A stretch of 64,000 bases of DNA from Streptomyces lienomycini (GTDB lineage: Bacteria > Actinomycetota > Actinomycetes > Streptomycetales > Streptomycetaceae): positions 7,686,001 to 7,750,000 of the forward strand of contig NZ_CP116257.1 in the NCBI RefSeq assembly GCF_027947595.1. The letters are read 5' to 3'. Positions within the stretch are counted from its first letter, which is position 1. Each line of letters begins with the position of its first letter. The notes under the pieces were generated by a model. That model did no database searches. It saw only the letters and a list, made by a program, of their open reading frames with translations, and was not told the DNA's origin. This document shows, one piece after another, positions 8,992 to 17,828 of this stretch. The translations under genes and the position numbers were made by a program.

Positions 8992-9614
8992 CCGGCGAAC
9001 GCTACCTCCCGGCGGAGGAAGGCGAGTTGTGCCTTCTTCTCCGGCAGGTACACGTCCGGCAGGTCGATCTCGGGCAGGACGACCGCCGGTCCCGCGGTGA
9101 AGCCGAGCCGGAGGAAGCGGGCGATCGCCTTGTCGTTGCCGACGTCCGGGTCGACCACGATCCGCGTCCGGTCCAGGCCCAGCAGGACGTACGTCATGAG
9201 GGCGCCCGACAGCGCGGCGGTCCAGCCGGGCCGCGCGCCGCCGGTGCCGGTGGGCGCGAGCAGCAGGTGGACGCCGACGTCACCGGGCTCGGCGGGGTAG
9301 CACTCGCTCACCCGGTCGGCCGCGGGGTCGTAGGTCTGGAGCAGGGCGGCCGGCTCGCCGTCCTTGACGACCAGGAAGGCGTGGTGGGTGTCGAGCGTGT
9401 CCATGTGGGCGTAGACCTCGGCGACCTGGTCCCGCGTCAGCCCGTTCATGCCCCAGAAGGCCGCCCGCTCCTCGCTCACCCAGCCGTGGACGACCGCGGC
9501 GTCCGCGGCGGGGTCCAGGGGGAGGATCCGGACGGTTCCGAAGCCGTCGAGCCGCTGCTCGTGGACGGGGACGCGGGAGGCGTACGGGGACGGGGCCGGG
9601 CGCGGGTCAGTCAT
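8988..9614 (-). CDS. Siderophore-type GNAT N-acetyltransferase (IucB/DesC/MbtK-like)
   Basis: A 208-residue acyltransferase of the kind that acylates amino or hydroxylamino groups in siderophore assembly. Recognisable parts are VSEERAAFWGMNGL, HHAFLVVKDGEPAALLQTYD, GVHLLLAPTG and the C-terminal GNDKAIARFLRLGF (acyl-CoA binding and the family end). ATG 9614 overlaps the acylase gene stop by 8 bp. A frame upstream of this start is only a shadow of the acylase. The perfect iron box ahead of the operon supports an iron-starvation role. No siderophore synthetase is in the window, so its partner pathway would be elsewhere. Confidence 0.86.
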   Translation of the reverse strand: MTDPRPAPSPYASRVPVHEQRLDGFGTVRILPLDPAADAAVVHGWVSEERAAFWGMNGLTRDQVAEVYAHMDTLDTHHAFLVVKDGEPAALLQTYDPAADRVSECYPAEPGDVGVHLLLAPTGTGGARPGWTAALSGALMTYVLLGLDRTRIVVDPDVGNDKAIARFLRLGFTAGPAVVLPEIDLPDVYLPEKKAQLAFLRREVAFAG

Positions 9615-11703
9615 CGGTCTCCTTCGTGAGCCGGTCGAAGTCGGTGACCACCGGGGCGAGTTCCCCGGCGAGCCACAGGGGCTGCTGGTCGCGGTGGTGG
9701 GCCGAGCCCGGGATGCCCGAGGCCCCGTGGGGCACCACCCAGCGGCTGTCCGCGCGGTCGGCCAGGTCCCAGACGTACCGGGCGGCCGGGCCGCGGGCGG
9801 CGCGGTCGGTGAGGCCGGGCACGGGGGAGGTGCACAGCACGCAGTCGTGGTCGCCGGAGAGGCCGGGTTCGTCCGCGTGGGCGGTGGCGCCGGGCAGCGC
9901 ACGCCACGGAGCCAGGCGGTGGGTGTCGCCCCACGTTCCGGCGGGCCCGCGCGCCGCGACCTCCTCCAGCGCCGCGCGGACGGCCGCGGCGCGGTCGATG
10001 CCGTACAGCCCGTCCGCGCGCAGGAGGTGTTCGAGGGCGTACGCGACGCGCGGTACCAGCGCGAGCCACGGCAGGAGCGCCTCGGGGTAGGCGGGTGCGG
10101 CGGAGGCGGCGGCCAGGACCGGGTGCGCCGCCAGTTCGCGTACGACCGCCGTGCGCACCGCCGCGTAGGCCGCCGCGCCGGTGCTGTCGGCGTCCATGCG
10201 ACGGTCCCAGGCGAGGAGGCGGTCGCGGAGGGCGGCGGCCTCGGGGGTGAGGCCGGTCAGGGCGGCGAGGTGGTCCAGGAGGGGGCCCGCCGAGCCCAGG
10301 TGGGTGTCGGTGTGGATCGCGGGCATGTCCGCCGCCGACCAGCGCTCCCGGCCGGCGAGCAGGGTGGCGATGCGGTCGGCGCGGTGCGGCGGGGCGAACT
10401 CGACGCCGAGGGGGGCGGCCGGGCCGCGCTGGTTGGCCATCACGGCGACGCCGCCGGTGAGGCCGGCGCGGGGCGGGGTGTGCCAGCCGGTCCACTCGTG
10501 GCCGGGTTCCCAGGCCGGCACGGGGCGCAGGCGGTTCGCGTCCGGCCGTACCGGTACCCGGCCCGCGACCCGGTGCAGCAGGCCGCCGCCGGTGTCGGCG
10601 GCCTGCACCACGTTGACCGGCTCGGTCCACGCGTCCAGGGCGCGGTCCACGTCGGCGACCGTGCGGGCCCGCAGCAGCGGCAGCAGGGCGCCGAAGCCGA
10701 GGTCGGAGGTGACGCGGGGCGGGTGGCGCAGGCTGAGGGCGGCCGGGGTGCCGTCGTCCAGGCCCTCGGGGCCGCCGGCGATCACCGGTCCCCGGTCGGT
10801 CTCGATGACCTCGACCTCCACGGACTCCCGCCCGCCCGGCTCCCCGGCGACCTCGACCGTCTCCGTGTGGCGGGCGGCGCGGCGCCAGACGCCGTCCGGG
10901 CCGAGCGCCTCCACGCCGGCGCCGGTGCGGCGCAGGCGCTCGCGGTACAGGTCCTGGTAGTCGGCCATGGCATTGGTGATGGCCCAGGCGACCGTGCCGG
11001 TGTGGCCGAAGTGGGCGATGCCGGGGATGCCGGGCACGGCGAGGCCGACGACGTCGAACTCCGGGCAGGAGAGGTGGATCTGCTGGTAGACGCCGGGGTC
11101 CTCGATGAAGCGGTGCGGGTCGCCCGCGATGAGCGCGTGCCCGGTGGTGGTCCGCTCGCCGCTCACCAGCCAGCCGTTGCTGCCCGCGGTGCCGGGGCCG
11201 TCGGCGGCGAACAGGGGGACGGCTTCCGGGCCGAGGTGGGCGGTGATGTGCTCGCGCCAGAGCTTGGCGGGGAAGCCCGCGAAGAGGAGGTGCGTGGCGA
11301 GCCAGACGCCGAGCGGGGTCCAGGGCTCCCAGCGGCCGGGGGTCAGGCCGGTGCGGGCGAACTCGGGGGCGGGGCCGTCTTCCGGGGCTCCGGCCAGCCC
11401 CTCGTTCACGCCGTCGACGTACGCCCGTACCCAGGCGGCCGTCTCCGGGTCGTTCGCCTCCAGGGCGGTGAAGCAGCGGCGGGCGGTGTCCGCGAGGCGG
11501 GCGCGGCGGGCGAGGCGGTCCCAGGACAGGGCCTCGGGACCGAGGAAGGACGCGGAGGTGCCCTGGGCGCGGTGCCGCTCGACCTCCAGTTGCCAGGCGC
11601 GGTCCCGGGCCGTCACCCGGCCCTGGGCGCGGGCGAGTTCGAGCGGGGTGTCCGCGCGCAGGTGCGGGATCCCCCAGGCGTCGCGGTAGGTCTCGGCGCT
11701 CAC
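9607..11703 (-). CDS. Penicillin acylase family (Ntn-hydrolase) protein
   Basis: A 698-residue Ntn-hydrolase precursor. The autocatalytic nucleophile is Ser175 in TAGSNGWLVSG, the SNxW motif at which these proteins cleave into alpha and beta chains; DAWGIPHLRA marks the N-terminus. No signal peptide is visible, so it probably stays in the cytoplasm, unlike classical secreted penicillin acylases. GTG 11703 is 28 bp from an iron box and is the first gene of the operon acylase, acetyltransferase, cupin, SDR. The pyoverdine acylase PvdQ belongs to this superfamily and removes a fatty acyl chain from a siderophore precursor. A similar role here is a hypothesis only. Confidence 0.9.
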   Translation of the reverse strand: MSAETYRDAWGIPHLRADTPLELARAQGRVTARDRAWQLEVERHRAQGTSASFLGPEALSWDRLARRARLADTARRCFTALEANDPETAAWVRAYVDGVNEGLAGAPEDGPAPEFARTGLTPGRWEPWTPLGVWLATHLLFAGFPAKLWREHITAHLGPEAVPLFAADGPGTAGSNGWLVSGERTTTGHALIAGDPHRFIEDPGVYQQIHLSCPEFDVVGLAVPGIPGIAHFGHTGTVAWAITNAMADYQDLYRERLRRTGAGVEALGPDGVWRRAARHTETVEVAGEPGGRESVEVEVIETDRGPVIAGGPEGLDDGTPAALSLRHPPRVTSDLGFGALLPLLRARTVADVDRALDAWTEPVNVVQAADTGGGLLHRVAGRVPVRPDANRLRPVPAWEPGHEWTGWHTPPRAGLTGGVAVMANQRGPAAPLGVEFAPPHRADRIATLLAGRERWSAADMPAIHTDTHLGSAGPLLDHLAALTGLTPEAAALRDRLLAWDRRMDADSTGAAAYAAVRTAVVRELAAHPVLAAASAAPAYPEALLPWLALVPRVAYALEHLLRADGLYGIDRAAAVRAALEEVAARGPAGTWGDTHRLAPWRALPGATAHADEPGLSGDHDCVLCTSPVPGLTDRAARGPAARYVWDLADRADSRWVVPHGASGIPGSAHHRDQQPLWLAGELAPVVTDFDRLTKETDD

Positions 11704-11731
11704 CCCTGTGCCTCTGCTTTCCCTCAGACCT

Positions 11732-11750
11732 TTAGGTTAGGCTCACCTAA
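11732..11750. promoter_or_regulatory. Iron box (DmdR1/IdeR operator)
   Basis: TTAGGTTAGGCTCACCTAA is a perfect 19-bp match to the actinomycete DmdR/IdeR/DtxR consensus. It lies between the divergent acylase operon (start 11703) and siderophore-interacting protein gene (start 11797), and probably represses both when Fe(II) is sufficient. Confidence 0.95.
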
Positions 11751-11796
11751 GTTAATGGACGTCGTGGCCGAATAGTACGTGAAGGGTGGAGGAATC

Positions 11797-12522
11797 ATGG
11801 GGCAGGGGCGGGGTTGGGAGGGCGCGGTCCTCAAGCTGATGCGCGCGAAGGACTTCGAGTTCACCGTGACGGACGCCGAGGACGTGACCCCGCACTACCG
11901 GCGGCTGCGGCTGAGCGACGGCGGCATGCTGGCGGCGACCGGCGTCCACCCCACGATGTGGGTACGGCTGTGGTTCGACAACGCGGGCAGGCCGCACCAG
12001 CGCGGGTACACGCTGGTCGACCCGGACCCGGCGGCCGGCACCTTCGCCATGGAGTTCGCCCTGCACGAGGGGTGCGCGAGCGACTGGGCGCGGGCGGCGA
12101 AGCCGGGGGACACGATCGAGGCGACCGTCCAGGGCACGGGGTTCGAGGTACCGCGGCCCCTGCCCTCCCGTGTCTTCGCGGTCGCGGACCCGGCGTCCCT
12201 GCCCGCGCTCAACTCCCTGCTCGACGCGCTGGGGCCGGTGCCCGCGACGGTGTGGTTCGAGGGCGCCACGGACGACGGCCTGCCCTTCCGCGCCGACCCC
12301 GAGCGGCACGAGGTCCGCGCGGTTCCGCGCCGGGACGCGGGTGCGGGGCTGGTGGCACGGGTGAGGGAGGAGCTGCCGGAGCTGCTGGCGTCCGCCCCGG
12401 AGCCGTACGTCTGGATCGCCTGCGACACGGCGACCACGCGGACGCTGGCCTCGTACGTCCGCAAGGACCTGGGGGTGGCGAAGCAGCGGGTGAACGCGCT
12501 GGGGTACTGGCGCGCGACCTGA
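11797..12522 (+). CDS. Siderophore-interacting protein (FAD/NAD(P)H ferric-siderophore reductase)
   Basis: A 241-residue protein of the ViuB/SIP family that reduces ferric siderophores in the cytoplasm to release Fe(II). The FAD-binding RGYTLVD motif lies in the N-terminal barrel (about residues 70-80). FAVADPASLPAL begins the C-terminal NAD-binding half, and YVWIACDT and KQRVNALGYWR are typical of the family end. ATG 11797 is chosen over an ATG 18 bp upstream because GTGGAGGA sits 4 bp before it. The iron box 47 bp upstream explains its control. Confidence 0.93.
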   Translation: MGQGRGWEGAVLKLMRAKDFEFTVTDAEDVTPHYRRLRLSDGGMLAATGVHPTMWVRLWFDNAGRPHQRGYTLVDPDPAAGTFAMEFALHEGCASDWARAAKPGDTIEATVQGTGFEVPRPLPSRVFAVADPASLPALNSLLDALGPVPATVWFEGATDDGLPFRADPERHEVRAVPRRDAGAGLVARVREELPELLASAPEPYVWIACDTATTRTLASYVRKDLGVAKQRVNALGYWRAT

Positions 12523-12547
12523 GCCCGCACGCGCGATCATCGGGACC

Positions 12548-13141
12548 ATGGACGTCACACTTCACCTCGCCCAGGACCCCGAGGCCGACGAACTCCTCGG
12601 ACGCAGCCCGCTCGCCGCGCTGGTCGGCATGCTGCTGGACCAGCAAGTGCCCATGGAGTGGGCGTTCAAGGGACCGTCGACCATCGCCCGGCGGATGAGC
12701 GCGGAGGACCTGGACGCGCACGACATCGCGGCGTACGACCCGGAGGGGTTCGCGGCGCTGCTCTCCGAGAAGCCGGCCGTGCACCGCTACCCCGGGTCGA
12801 TGGCGGGGCGGGTGCAGCAGCTGTGCCGGTACCTCGTCGAGACGTACGACGGTGACGCCGAGGCCGTCTGGCGGGGCGTGTCCACCGGCGGGGAGCTGCT
12901 GAAGCGGCTCCGGGAACTGCCGGGCTTCGGCATGCAGAAGGCCCAGATCTTCCTGGCGCTGCTCGGCAAGCAGCTCGGCGTCCGCCCCGAGGGGTGGCGC
13001 GAGGCCGCGGGGGCGTACGGGGAGCCCGACTCCTTCCGGTCGGTCGCGGACATCAGGGGGCCGGAGTCCCTGACGAAGGTGCGGGCGCACAAGCAGGAGA
13101 TGAAGGCGGCGGCGAAGGCGGCGAAGGCCTCCGGCACGTAG
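12548..13141 (+). CDS. HhH-GPD type base-excision DNA repair protein
   Basis: A 197-residue protein of the endonuclease III/AlkA superfamily. LLDQQVPMEWAFKGP and the helix-hairpin-helix-like LPGFGMQKAQIFLALLGKQ are visible. The C-terminus is Lys/Ala rich (KAAAKAAKAS), a tail likely to favour DNA binding. These actinobacterial proteins are annotated as putative DNA glycosylases, but no iron-sulfur cysteines are present and the lesion removed is unknown. It starts 25 bp after the siderophore-interacting gene on the same strand and could share its transcript, though an iron link is not expected. Confidence 0.85.
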   Translation: MDVTLHLAQDPEADELLGRSPLAALVGMLLDQQVPMEWAFKGPSTIARRMSAEDLDAHDIAAYDPEGFAALLSEKPAVHRYPGSMAGRVQQLCRYLVETYDGDAEAVWRGVSTGGELLKRLRELPGFGMQKAQIFLALLGKQLGVRPEGWREAAGAYGEPDSFRSVADIRGPESLTKVRAHKQEMKAAAKAAKASGT

Positions 13142-13312
13142 GCGGGGATCGCGGGATCGGCGGGGATCACGGGTTCGGCGGGGGTGCGCGTGGCGCGGTA
13201 CGCGCCTCCCCGGCCCGGTTGCCGCCGAGCCGGGAGGCCGGGCGGGGCGCCGCGTCAGTCGCGCGGGTGCTCTCCGGTGGCGGGGGCGCCGGGCGCGCTC
13301 GCAGCATGGGGC

Positions 13313-13996
13313 ATGACCGAACCACCTGGCGGGCCCCCGGGCGGGGCACCGTACGACGACCGCGGGGTGCACGCCCGGCACGGCGCCCACGAGCCGGGCG
13401 CCGGACCGCGGGAGCACGAGCCCGAACCCGCGTTCGAGGGGCCCCTGCACCTGCTGTCCCGCGCCGCCTGGCAGACCGTGCTGTTCACGGGGGTCGCCTC
13501 ACTGGTCCTGGGCGTGCTGGTCCTGGTCTGGCCCGGGGCGTCGCTGCTCGCGGCCGGAGTGCTCTTCGGCCTGTACCTCGTCATCAGCGGCATCCTCCAG
13601 CTGGCCGCCGCCTTCGGCACGCACCGGAGGACCTCGCTGCGGGTGCTGGCCTTCATCAGCGGCGCCGTGTCGATCCTGCTGGGGCTGTTCTGCTTCCGCG
13701 GCCCGCTGCAGTCGGTGCTGCTGCTCGCGCTGTGGATCGGCATCGGCTGGCTGTTCCGCGGCGTCACGCAGATCGTGGCCGCCGCGCACGACCCGGCGAT
13801 GCCCGCGCGCGGCTGGCACGTCTTCCTCGGCGTCGTCACCGTCGTCGCCGGCATCGTGCTGATCGACTCGCCGGTCGAGTCGGCCACCGTCCTCATGCTG
13901 GTCGGCGGCTGGTGGCTGGTCGTCGTCGGCGTCGTCGAGATCGTCACGTCCCTGCGGCTGCGCGGACAGGCGGGCCGGGTCCCCCGCAGCCTGTGA
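13313..13996 (+). CDS. HdeD family membrane protein (DUF308 repeats)
   Basis: A 227-residue integral membrane protein. The first ~55 residues are a Gly/Pro/His-rich cytoplasmic tail. Six hydrophobic helices in three DUF308-type pairs follow (VLFTGVASLVLGVLVLVWPG, AAGVLFGLYLVISGILQLAA, VVAGIVLI and others). HdeD proteins have been linked to acid resistance in enteric bacteria, while the role in Streptomyces is not known. ATG 13313 is preferred over upstream GTG codons because the tail looks natural from there. It stands alone between small genes. Confidence 0.88.
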   Translation: MTEPPGGPPGGAPYDDRGVHARHGAHEPGAGPREHEPEPAFEGPLHLLSRAAWQTVLFTGVASLVLGVLVLVWPGASLLAAGVLFGLYLVISGILQLAAAFGTHRRTSLRVLAFISGAVSILLGLFCFRGPLQSVLLLALWIGIGWLFRGVTQIVAAAHDPAMPARGWHVFLGVVTVVAGIVLIDSPVESATVLMLVGGWWLVVVGVVEIVTSLRLRGQAGRVPRSL

Positions 13997-14081
13997 ACGG
14001 CGCCGCCCTTCCGTACGCCGAGCGGGCGGTTCTCCTCCCCGGCGCGAGGGGCGGCGCACGCCGGGCGGGGACAGGACCCAG

Positions 14082-14423
14082 GTGAGACCCGCCCCGCACG
14101 CCCCTGCCGCACGCGCCGCGCGCCGTAGCGCCTGGCCGCGGGTACTGCTGGTCCTGCTGCTCGCCCTGGTGGTGCCGTGCGCCCATGCGACGGCCCAGGC
14201 GGCGCCGGTCGTCCAGGCGGCCGCCTCGGGCGGTACCGCCGCGGAGCACGACCACCTCGACACCGCCCTGCGCACCCCGGCCCGCAGCGGCCGGCGTGCC
14301 GCCGCGGTCCGGCCGGCTCCGCCGTCCCCCGCGGCCGGCCGTCGCGTCCGCCGCGACCTCCTCCCTCCGGTCGGGCCGCCGCCCTCCCCGCGCGGCCCGC
14401 GCTCCGTGGTCCTGCGCTGCTGA
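14082..14423 (+). CDS. Small secreted hypothetical protein
   Basis: A 113-residue reading frame from GTG 14082 with a good signal peptide: an Arg-rich start, then VLLVLLLALVVPCAHATAQA with likely cleavage after ATAQA or HATA. The rest is Arg/Pro/Ala rich and has one Cys at the C-terminus, with no recognisable domain. An AGG element precedes the start. I do not recognise a family. The signal peptide is the main support. Confidence 0.5.
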   Translation: MRPAPHAPAARAARRSAWPRVLLVLLLALVVPCAHATAQAAPVVQAAASGGTAAEHDHLDTALRTPARSGRRAAAVRPAPPSPAAGRRVRRDLLPPVGPPPSPRGPRSVVLRC

Positions 14424-14511
14424 CCGGGCCGGACCGGCTCGCCCGCCGGTCCCCCGCGAGACAGGGACACCACGCGACCACCACGCGACCACCAGGAACG
14501 AGGAACCACCC

Positions 14512-14646
14512 ATGCCCAGCGACCCCTACGCCGTCCTGCGCGCCCTTCTGCGCGCCGAGGCCGCCCGCCGCACCCCGAAGCCCGGCGCCGCCCCGCAGGC
14601 CCCCGGCGAACAGCGGCTCCCCGTACGGGAACGGAGGCGTGCCTGA
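14512..14646 (+). CDS. Small hypothetical protein, 44 aa
   Basis: MPSDPYAVLRALLRAEAARR begins at ATG 14512, eight bases after a GAGGAA ribosome site, and ends at 14646. It is basic, with an amphipathic N-terminal helix and no known domain. It follows the small secreted protein by 88 bp and may be co-transcribed with it. Its shortness limits confidence. Confidence 0.45.
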   Translation: MPSDPYAVLRALLRAEAARRTPKPGAAPQAPGEQRLPVRERRRA

Positions 14647-14812
14647 CGGGAGGGCCGGGCGGCGGAGGCGGGTCACACACCGTCTCCGCCGCCGGCGGAA
14701 GAACCCGCACGGTCGGCGGACAACCCATTGCTCCCGTTTACGGCGTCTTTTCCGGCGCCGCACTCCGGCGCCATGGCTGCGCCCGCAACGTCCGGGCCGG
14801 TAGGCTTTCCGT

Positions 14813-15109
14813 GTGATCTTCAAGCGCATCGGAAACGGCCGGCCGTACCCCGACCACGGCCGGGAAAGCACCCGGCAGTGGGCGGACGTCGCACCGCGCC
14901 CGGTCCGCCTCGATCAGCTCGTGACGACCAAGGGCCAGCTCGACCTCGAAACGCTGCTGGCCGAGGACTCCACCTTCTACGGCGACCTCTTCGCGCACGT
15001 CGTGAAGTGGCAGGGCGACCTGTATCTGGAGGACGGTCTGCACCGGGCGGTGCGCGCCGCGCTGCAGCAGCGCCAGGTGCTGCACGCCCGCGTCCTCGAA
15101 CTGGACTGA
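14813..15109 (+). CDS. Conserved actinobacterial protein, VapB-antitoxin-like annotation
   Basis: A 98-residue protein beginning MIFKRIGNGRPYPDHGRES from GTG 14813. It is strongly conserved in Streptomyces, to my knowledge, where it is often labelled type II toxin-antitoxin VapB family antitoxin. The text LDLETLLAEDSTFYGDLFAH and the C-terminal LHRAVRAALQQRQVLHARVL show a mixed alpha/beta protein. No VapC toxin lies next to it, so an orphan housekeeping role is more likely than an active toxin-antitoxin pair. Confidence 0.85.
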   Translation: MIFKRIGNGRPYPDHGRESTRQWADVAPRPVRLDQLVTTKGQLDLETLLAEDSTFYGDLFAHVVKWQGDLYLEDGLHRAVRAALQQRQVLHARVLELD

Positions 15110-15232
15110 CCGGGCCCCGACGGCCGTCGGCGAGGCTTCCGCTTGACCCTTTCGGGTTGCCTTGCACCGAACCACGGAACGTCGACTGATCATCTAATAG
15201 GCATCGCCGCTCCGGCGCACTACTCTGCGCTC

Positions 15233-15871
15233 ATGAGCATGCTGACTCCTCCCGGCATGGGTGGCCAGTACAAGATCACGGGGGACAAGTACCCGCGGAT
15301 GCGCCCGGTCCGACGACGCGGCAGGTTCGCGTTCGTCGCCGTCGCCTGCGTCACCGTGCTCGGTGTGCTCGGCTGGGGCACGCTGCAGCTCATCGACGTC
15401 TTCACCGGCGGCGACAAGGCCTCGGCGGCCGGTGCCGCGGGCTGTGTCGCCCCCGCGCGGGCGAGCGCCTCGCCAGCTGCCGCGGTGCTGCCGAAGCCGG
15501 GTCAGGTCACGGTCAACGTGCTCAACGCGACGACCCGCGGCGGCCTGGCGCAGAAGACCGCCGACGAGCTGAAGAAGCGCGGCTTCCGCGTGGGCGAGGT
15601 GAGCAACGCGCCCGAGGAGTACGACAAGAAGGTCGACGGCACGGGCCTGCTGCTCGGCCCGGCCGCCTCCCTGAAGAGTTCGCTCACCGTGCTCGGCACC
15701 CAGCTCCCCGGCGCCGAACACCGCGCCGACGCGGCCCGCAAGGGCGCCACCGTCGACCTGATCATCGGCAACGGCTTCAAGGGACTCGCCAAGGGCGCGG
15801 ACGCCGACGCGGCGCTGGCCGCGCTGACCGCGCCGCGGCCGGCCCCCGCCGTGGAGAAGAAGAGCTGCTGA
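15233..15871 (+). CDS. LytR C-terminal-domain protein, membrane anchored
   Basis: A 212-residue protein with a short cytoplasmic N-terminus, one membrane helix (FAFVAVACVTVLGVLGW, about residues 35-55) and an extracytoplasmic LytR_C domain (VTVNVLNATTRGGLAQKTAD, GFRVGEVSNAP, GATVDLIIGNGF). In larger proteins this domain follows the LCP ligase that attaches polymers to peptidoglycan; here it stands alone. ATG 15233 is chosen since the conserved MSMLTPPGMGGQYKI text begins there. It converges on upp with a 15-bp gap. Confidence 0.9.
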   Translation: MSMLTPPGMGGQYKITGDKYPRMRPVRRRGRFAFVAVACVTVLGVLGWGTLQLIDVFTGGDKASAAGAAGCVAPARASASPAAAVLPKPGQVTVNVLNATTRGGLAQKTADELKKRGFRVGEVSNAPEEYDKKVDGTGLLLGPAASLKSSLTVLGTQLPGAEHRADAARKGATVDLIIGNGFKGLAKGADADAALAALTAPRPAPAVEKKSC

Positions 15872-15886
15872 GCGGCGCTCCGGGTC

Positions 15887-16522
15887 CTACTCGGCCGCTC
15901 CGTACATCCGGTCGCCCGCGTCGCCGAGGCCCGGGACGATGTAGCCGTTCTCGTTGAGACGCTCGTCGACCGAGGCCGTCACGACCGTCACCGGGGTGCC
16001 GGCCAGCTCGCGCTCCATGAGTTCGACGCCCTCGGGGGCGGCGAGCAGCACCACGGCCGTCACGTCGTCGGCGCCGCGCTTGATCAGCTCCCGGATGGAC
16101 GCGACCAGGGTGCCGCCGGTGGCCAGCATCGGGTCCAGGACGTACACCTGGCGACCGGACAGGTCGTCCGGCATGCGCGTGGCGTACGTGGATGCCTGCA
16201 GCGTCTCCTCGTTGCGCACCATGCCGAGGAAGCCCACCTCCGCGGTCGGCAGCAGCCGGACCATGCCGTCGAGCATGCCGAGACCGGCCCGCAGGATCGG
16301 CACCACCAGCGGACGCGGGTGGGAGAGCTTGACGCCGGTGGTCGGGCAGACTGGTGTCTGGATGTCGACCTGTTCGGTACGCACGTCGCGCGTGGCCTCG
16401 TAGGCGAGCAGGGTGACCAGCTCGTCGGCGAGACGGCGGAAGGTCGCGGAGTCGGTGCGGCGGTCGCGCAACGTGGTGAGCTTGTGGGCGACCAGGGGGT
16501 GGTCGACGACGTGGAGACGCAT
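15887..16522 (-). CDS. upp: Uracil phosphoribosyltransferase
   Basis: A 211-residue enzyme of pyrimidine salvage that converts uracil and PRPP to UMP. It starts [15 protein letters not shown] at ATG 16522. The PRPP loop [10 protein letters not shown] and the uracil-binding C-terminus [15 protein letters not shown] are intact. The frame is open far upstream, but the family start is clear. It converges on the LytR_C gene. Confidence 0.97.
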   Translation of the reverse strand: MRLHVVDHPLVAHKLTTLRDRRTDSATFRRLADELVTLLAYEATRDVRTEQVDIQTPVCPTTGVKLSHPRPLVVPILRAGLGMLDGMVRLLPTAEVGFLGMVRNEETLQASTYATRMPDDLSGRQVYVLDPMLATGGTLVASIRELIKRGADDVTAVVLLAAPEGVELMERELAGTPVTVVTASVDERLNENGYIVPGLGDAGDRMYGAAE

Positions 16523-16661
16523 GCCCACCACAGTAACCGGGCCCCGTGGGGGCGGCGTCCCCGCGGCGGGCAAGGCCGGGGACGGGCCCGCCACTCGTTC
16601 GCGGGCGTCAAACCGCCCGACCGGGGGAAGGCGGGAGGGACGAACGCTGGGTGGTGAGACT

Positions 16662-16910
16662 GTGCCTGACCGGGACTTCCCCCACACGCCGACCCCCGGG
16701 GCTCGGCGGGGGACGGGACGCGGGGCCGAGCCGAGCGCGGAGCCGGAGCGTGATCCGGAGCCCGCGCGAGAGGCCGAACGGCGGCGGCGCCGGGCCCAGT
16801 TCCTGCGGGATCTGGCGGAGGCCCGCCAGTTGCGGGACCGCGTGCAGCCGCGCCGCGCCAAGACCGCCCGGCTGCGGCACGCGATGCGCATGCGCACCTT
16901 CCGCTGGTAG
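16662..16910 (+). CDS. Small basic conserved hypothetical protein
   Basis: An 82-residue Arg/Glu-rich protein from GTG 16662, preceded by GGGTGG. A low-complexity N-terminal part is followed by a helical charged segment ([20 protein letters not shown]) and the C-terminus [16 protein letters not shown]. The C-terminal half resembles a short conserved Streptomyces protein of unknown role. It is divergent from upp and no domain is recognised. Confidence 0.55.
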   Translation: MPDRDFPHTPTPGARRGTGRGAEPSAEPERDPEPAREAERRRRRAQFLRDLAEARQLRDRVQPRRAKTARLRHAMRMRTFRW

Positions 16911-17229
16911 CTCCCCCGGGAGACTGGCCCGGCCGGGGAAGATCGCGCGCCGCGCCGGGGTTGGTGGTGACGGACGGACGCGGGGACCGCGAGAATCCGC
17001 GTACGATCCGCACGTGGTGGCGACGAGAGCGCTGCTGGGCGGCTGCTCGGACGCGTCTGTTCCGGGCGCCGGTCGAAACCGCCGGACACAGGGTGGCGAA
17101 GACGTCCCCTGAGTGCCTTGTTTCTGCCACGATTCCGAGTGGGTGGGGCTCGGAGCACCGCTCCCCCGCCCGTAGCCTCCGCCGGGGGGATCCCCAACCG
17201 GCACGCCTAGGACCAGTGGGAGAGTCACG
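16911..17229 (+). other. Intergenic region ahead of the tadA pair
   Basis: 319 bp with no convincing gene. Short open frames here have no ribosome site. The part nearest 17229 holds GGGAGAG just before the GTG start and presumably carries the promoter of the tadA-associated gene. I could not assign -10 or -35 elements. Confidence 0.4.
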
Positions 17230-17784
17230 GTGTACTTCGCCGCACTGCTCGCGCGCACCGAAGACGGGTGGGAAGCGAGCGACACAGAGCTCGACGATGT
17301 GGAAACCCTGTCGGATCTTGCCGACCTGGCCCGGGAGGCCTCTCCCGACGAGGACACGGTGCTCGTGCTCATCGAGCAGGAGGACGCGTGGTTCGGAGTC
17401 GTCCGCGTGGACGGCGAGGAGGACCCCCGCATCTACGTCTCCGACGCCGCCGCGGCCGCCCGCAGCAGCTACGGGGAGATCCTGCTCACCGACGAGCTGC
17501 TCGGCCGGGACCCCGGTGACGACGGCGACGATCTCGACGCCCTCGACCTCGACGGCACGGAGGACGGCGAGTCCGACGACGACGAGGACGGCGGTGACGG
17601 TGACGGCGGCGGCGACGCGTCGACCGGCTCCGGCGAGGCCGTGCCGCACGGACCGGTCGGTGACGCCGAGGTCCTCGACGACCTCGGCGTGAGCGAGAAG
17701 GAGCTGCGCTCGATGTCCGGGGACGCGGTCGGGGAGATCGCCGAGGCCCTGGGCGCCTCGGACGTCCTGGAGACCGTCCGCTGA
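17230..17784 (+). CDS. tRNA adenosine deaminase-associated protein
   Basis: A 184-residue acidic protein. The folded N-terminal part reads MYFAALLARTEDGWEASD and DTVLVLIEQEDAWFGVVRVD. A very acidic linker (runs of Asp/Glu/Gly, about residues 96-135) leads to a helical end (VSEKELRSMSGDAVGEIAEA). The family is defined by its constant location directly upstream of tadA in actinobacteria, and its biochemical role is not known. GTG 17230 follows GGGAGAG. The gap to tadA is 44 bp. Confidence 0.9.
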   Translation: MYFAALLARTEDGWEASDTELDDVETLSDLADLAREASPDEDTVLVLIEQEDAWFGVVRVDGEEDPRIYVSDAAAAARSSYGEILLTDELLGRDPGDDGDDLDALDLDGTEDGESDDDEDGGDGDGGGDASTGSGEAVPHGPVGDAEVLDDLGVSEKELRSMSGDAVGEIAEALGASDVLETVR

Positions 17785-17828
17785 CCGCGCCGGCCGAGGA
17801 GAACCCCGAGGGAGCACCACCCGACCCG

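Noticed and set aside
9448..11775. 775-codon forward frame
   Set aside because: Antisense shadow of the acylase gene, Gly/Arg-rich with no start site or domain.
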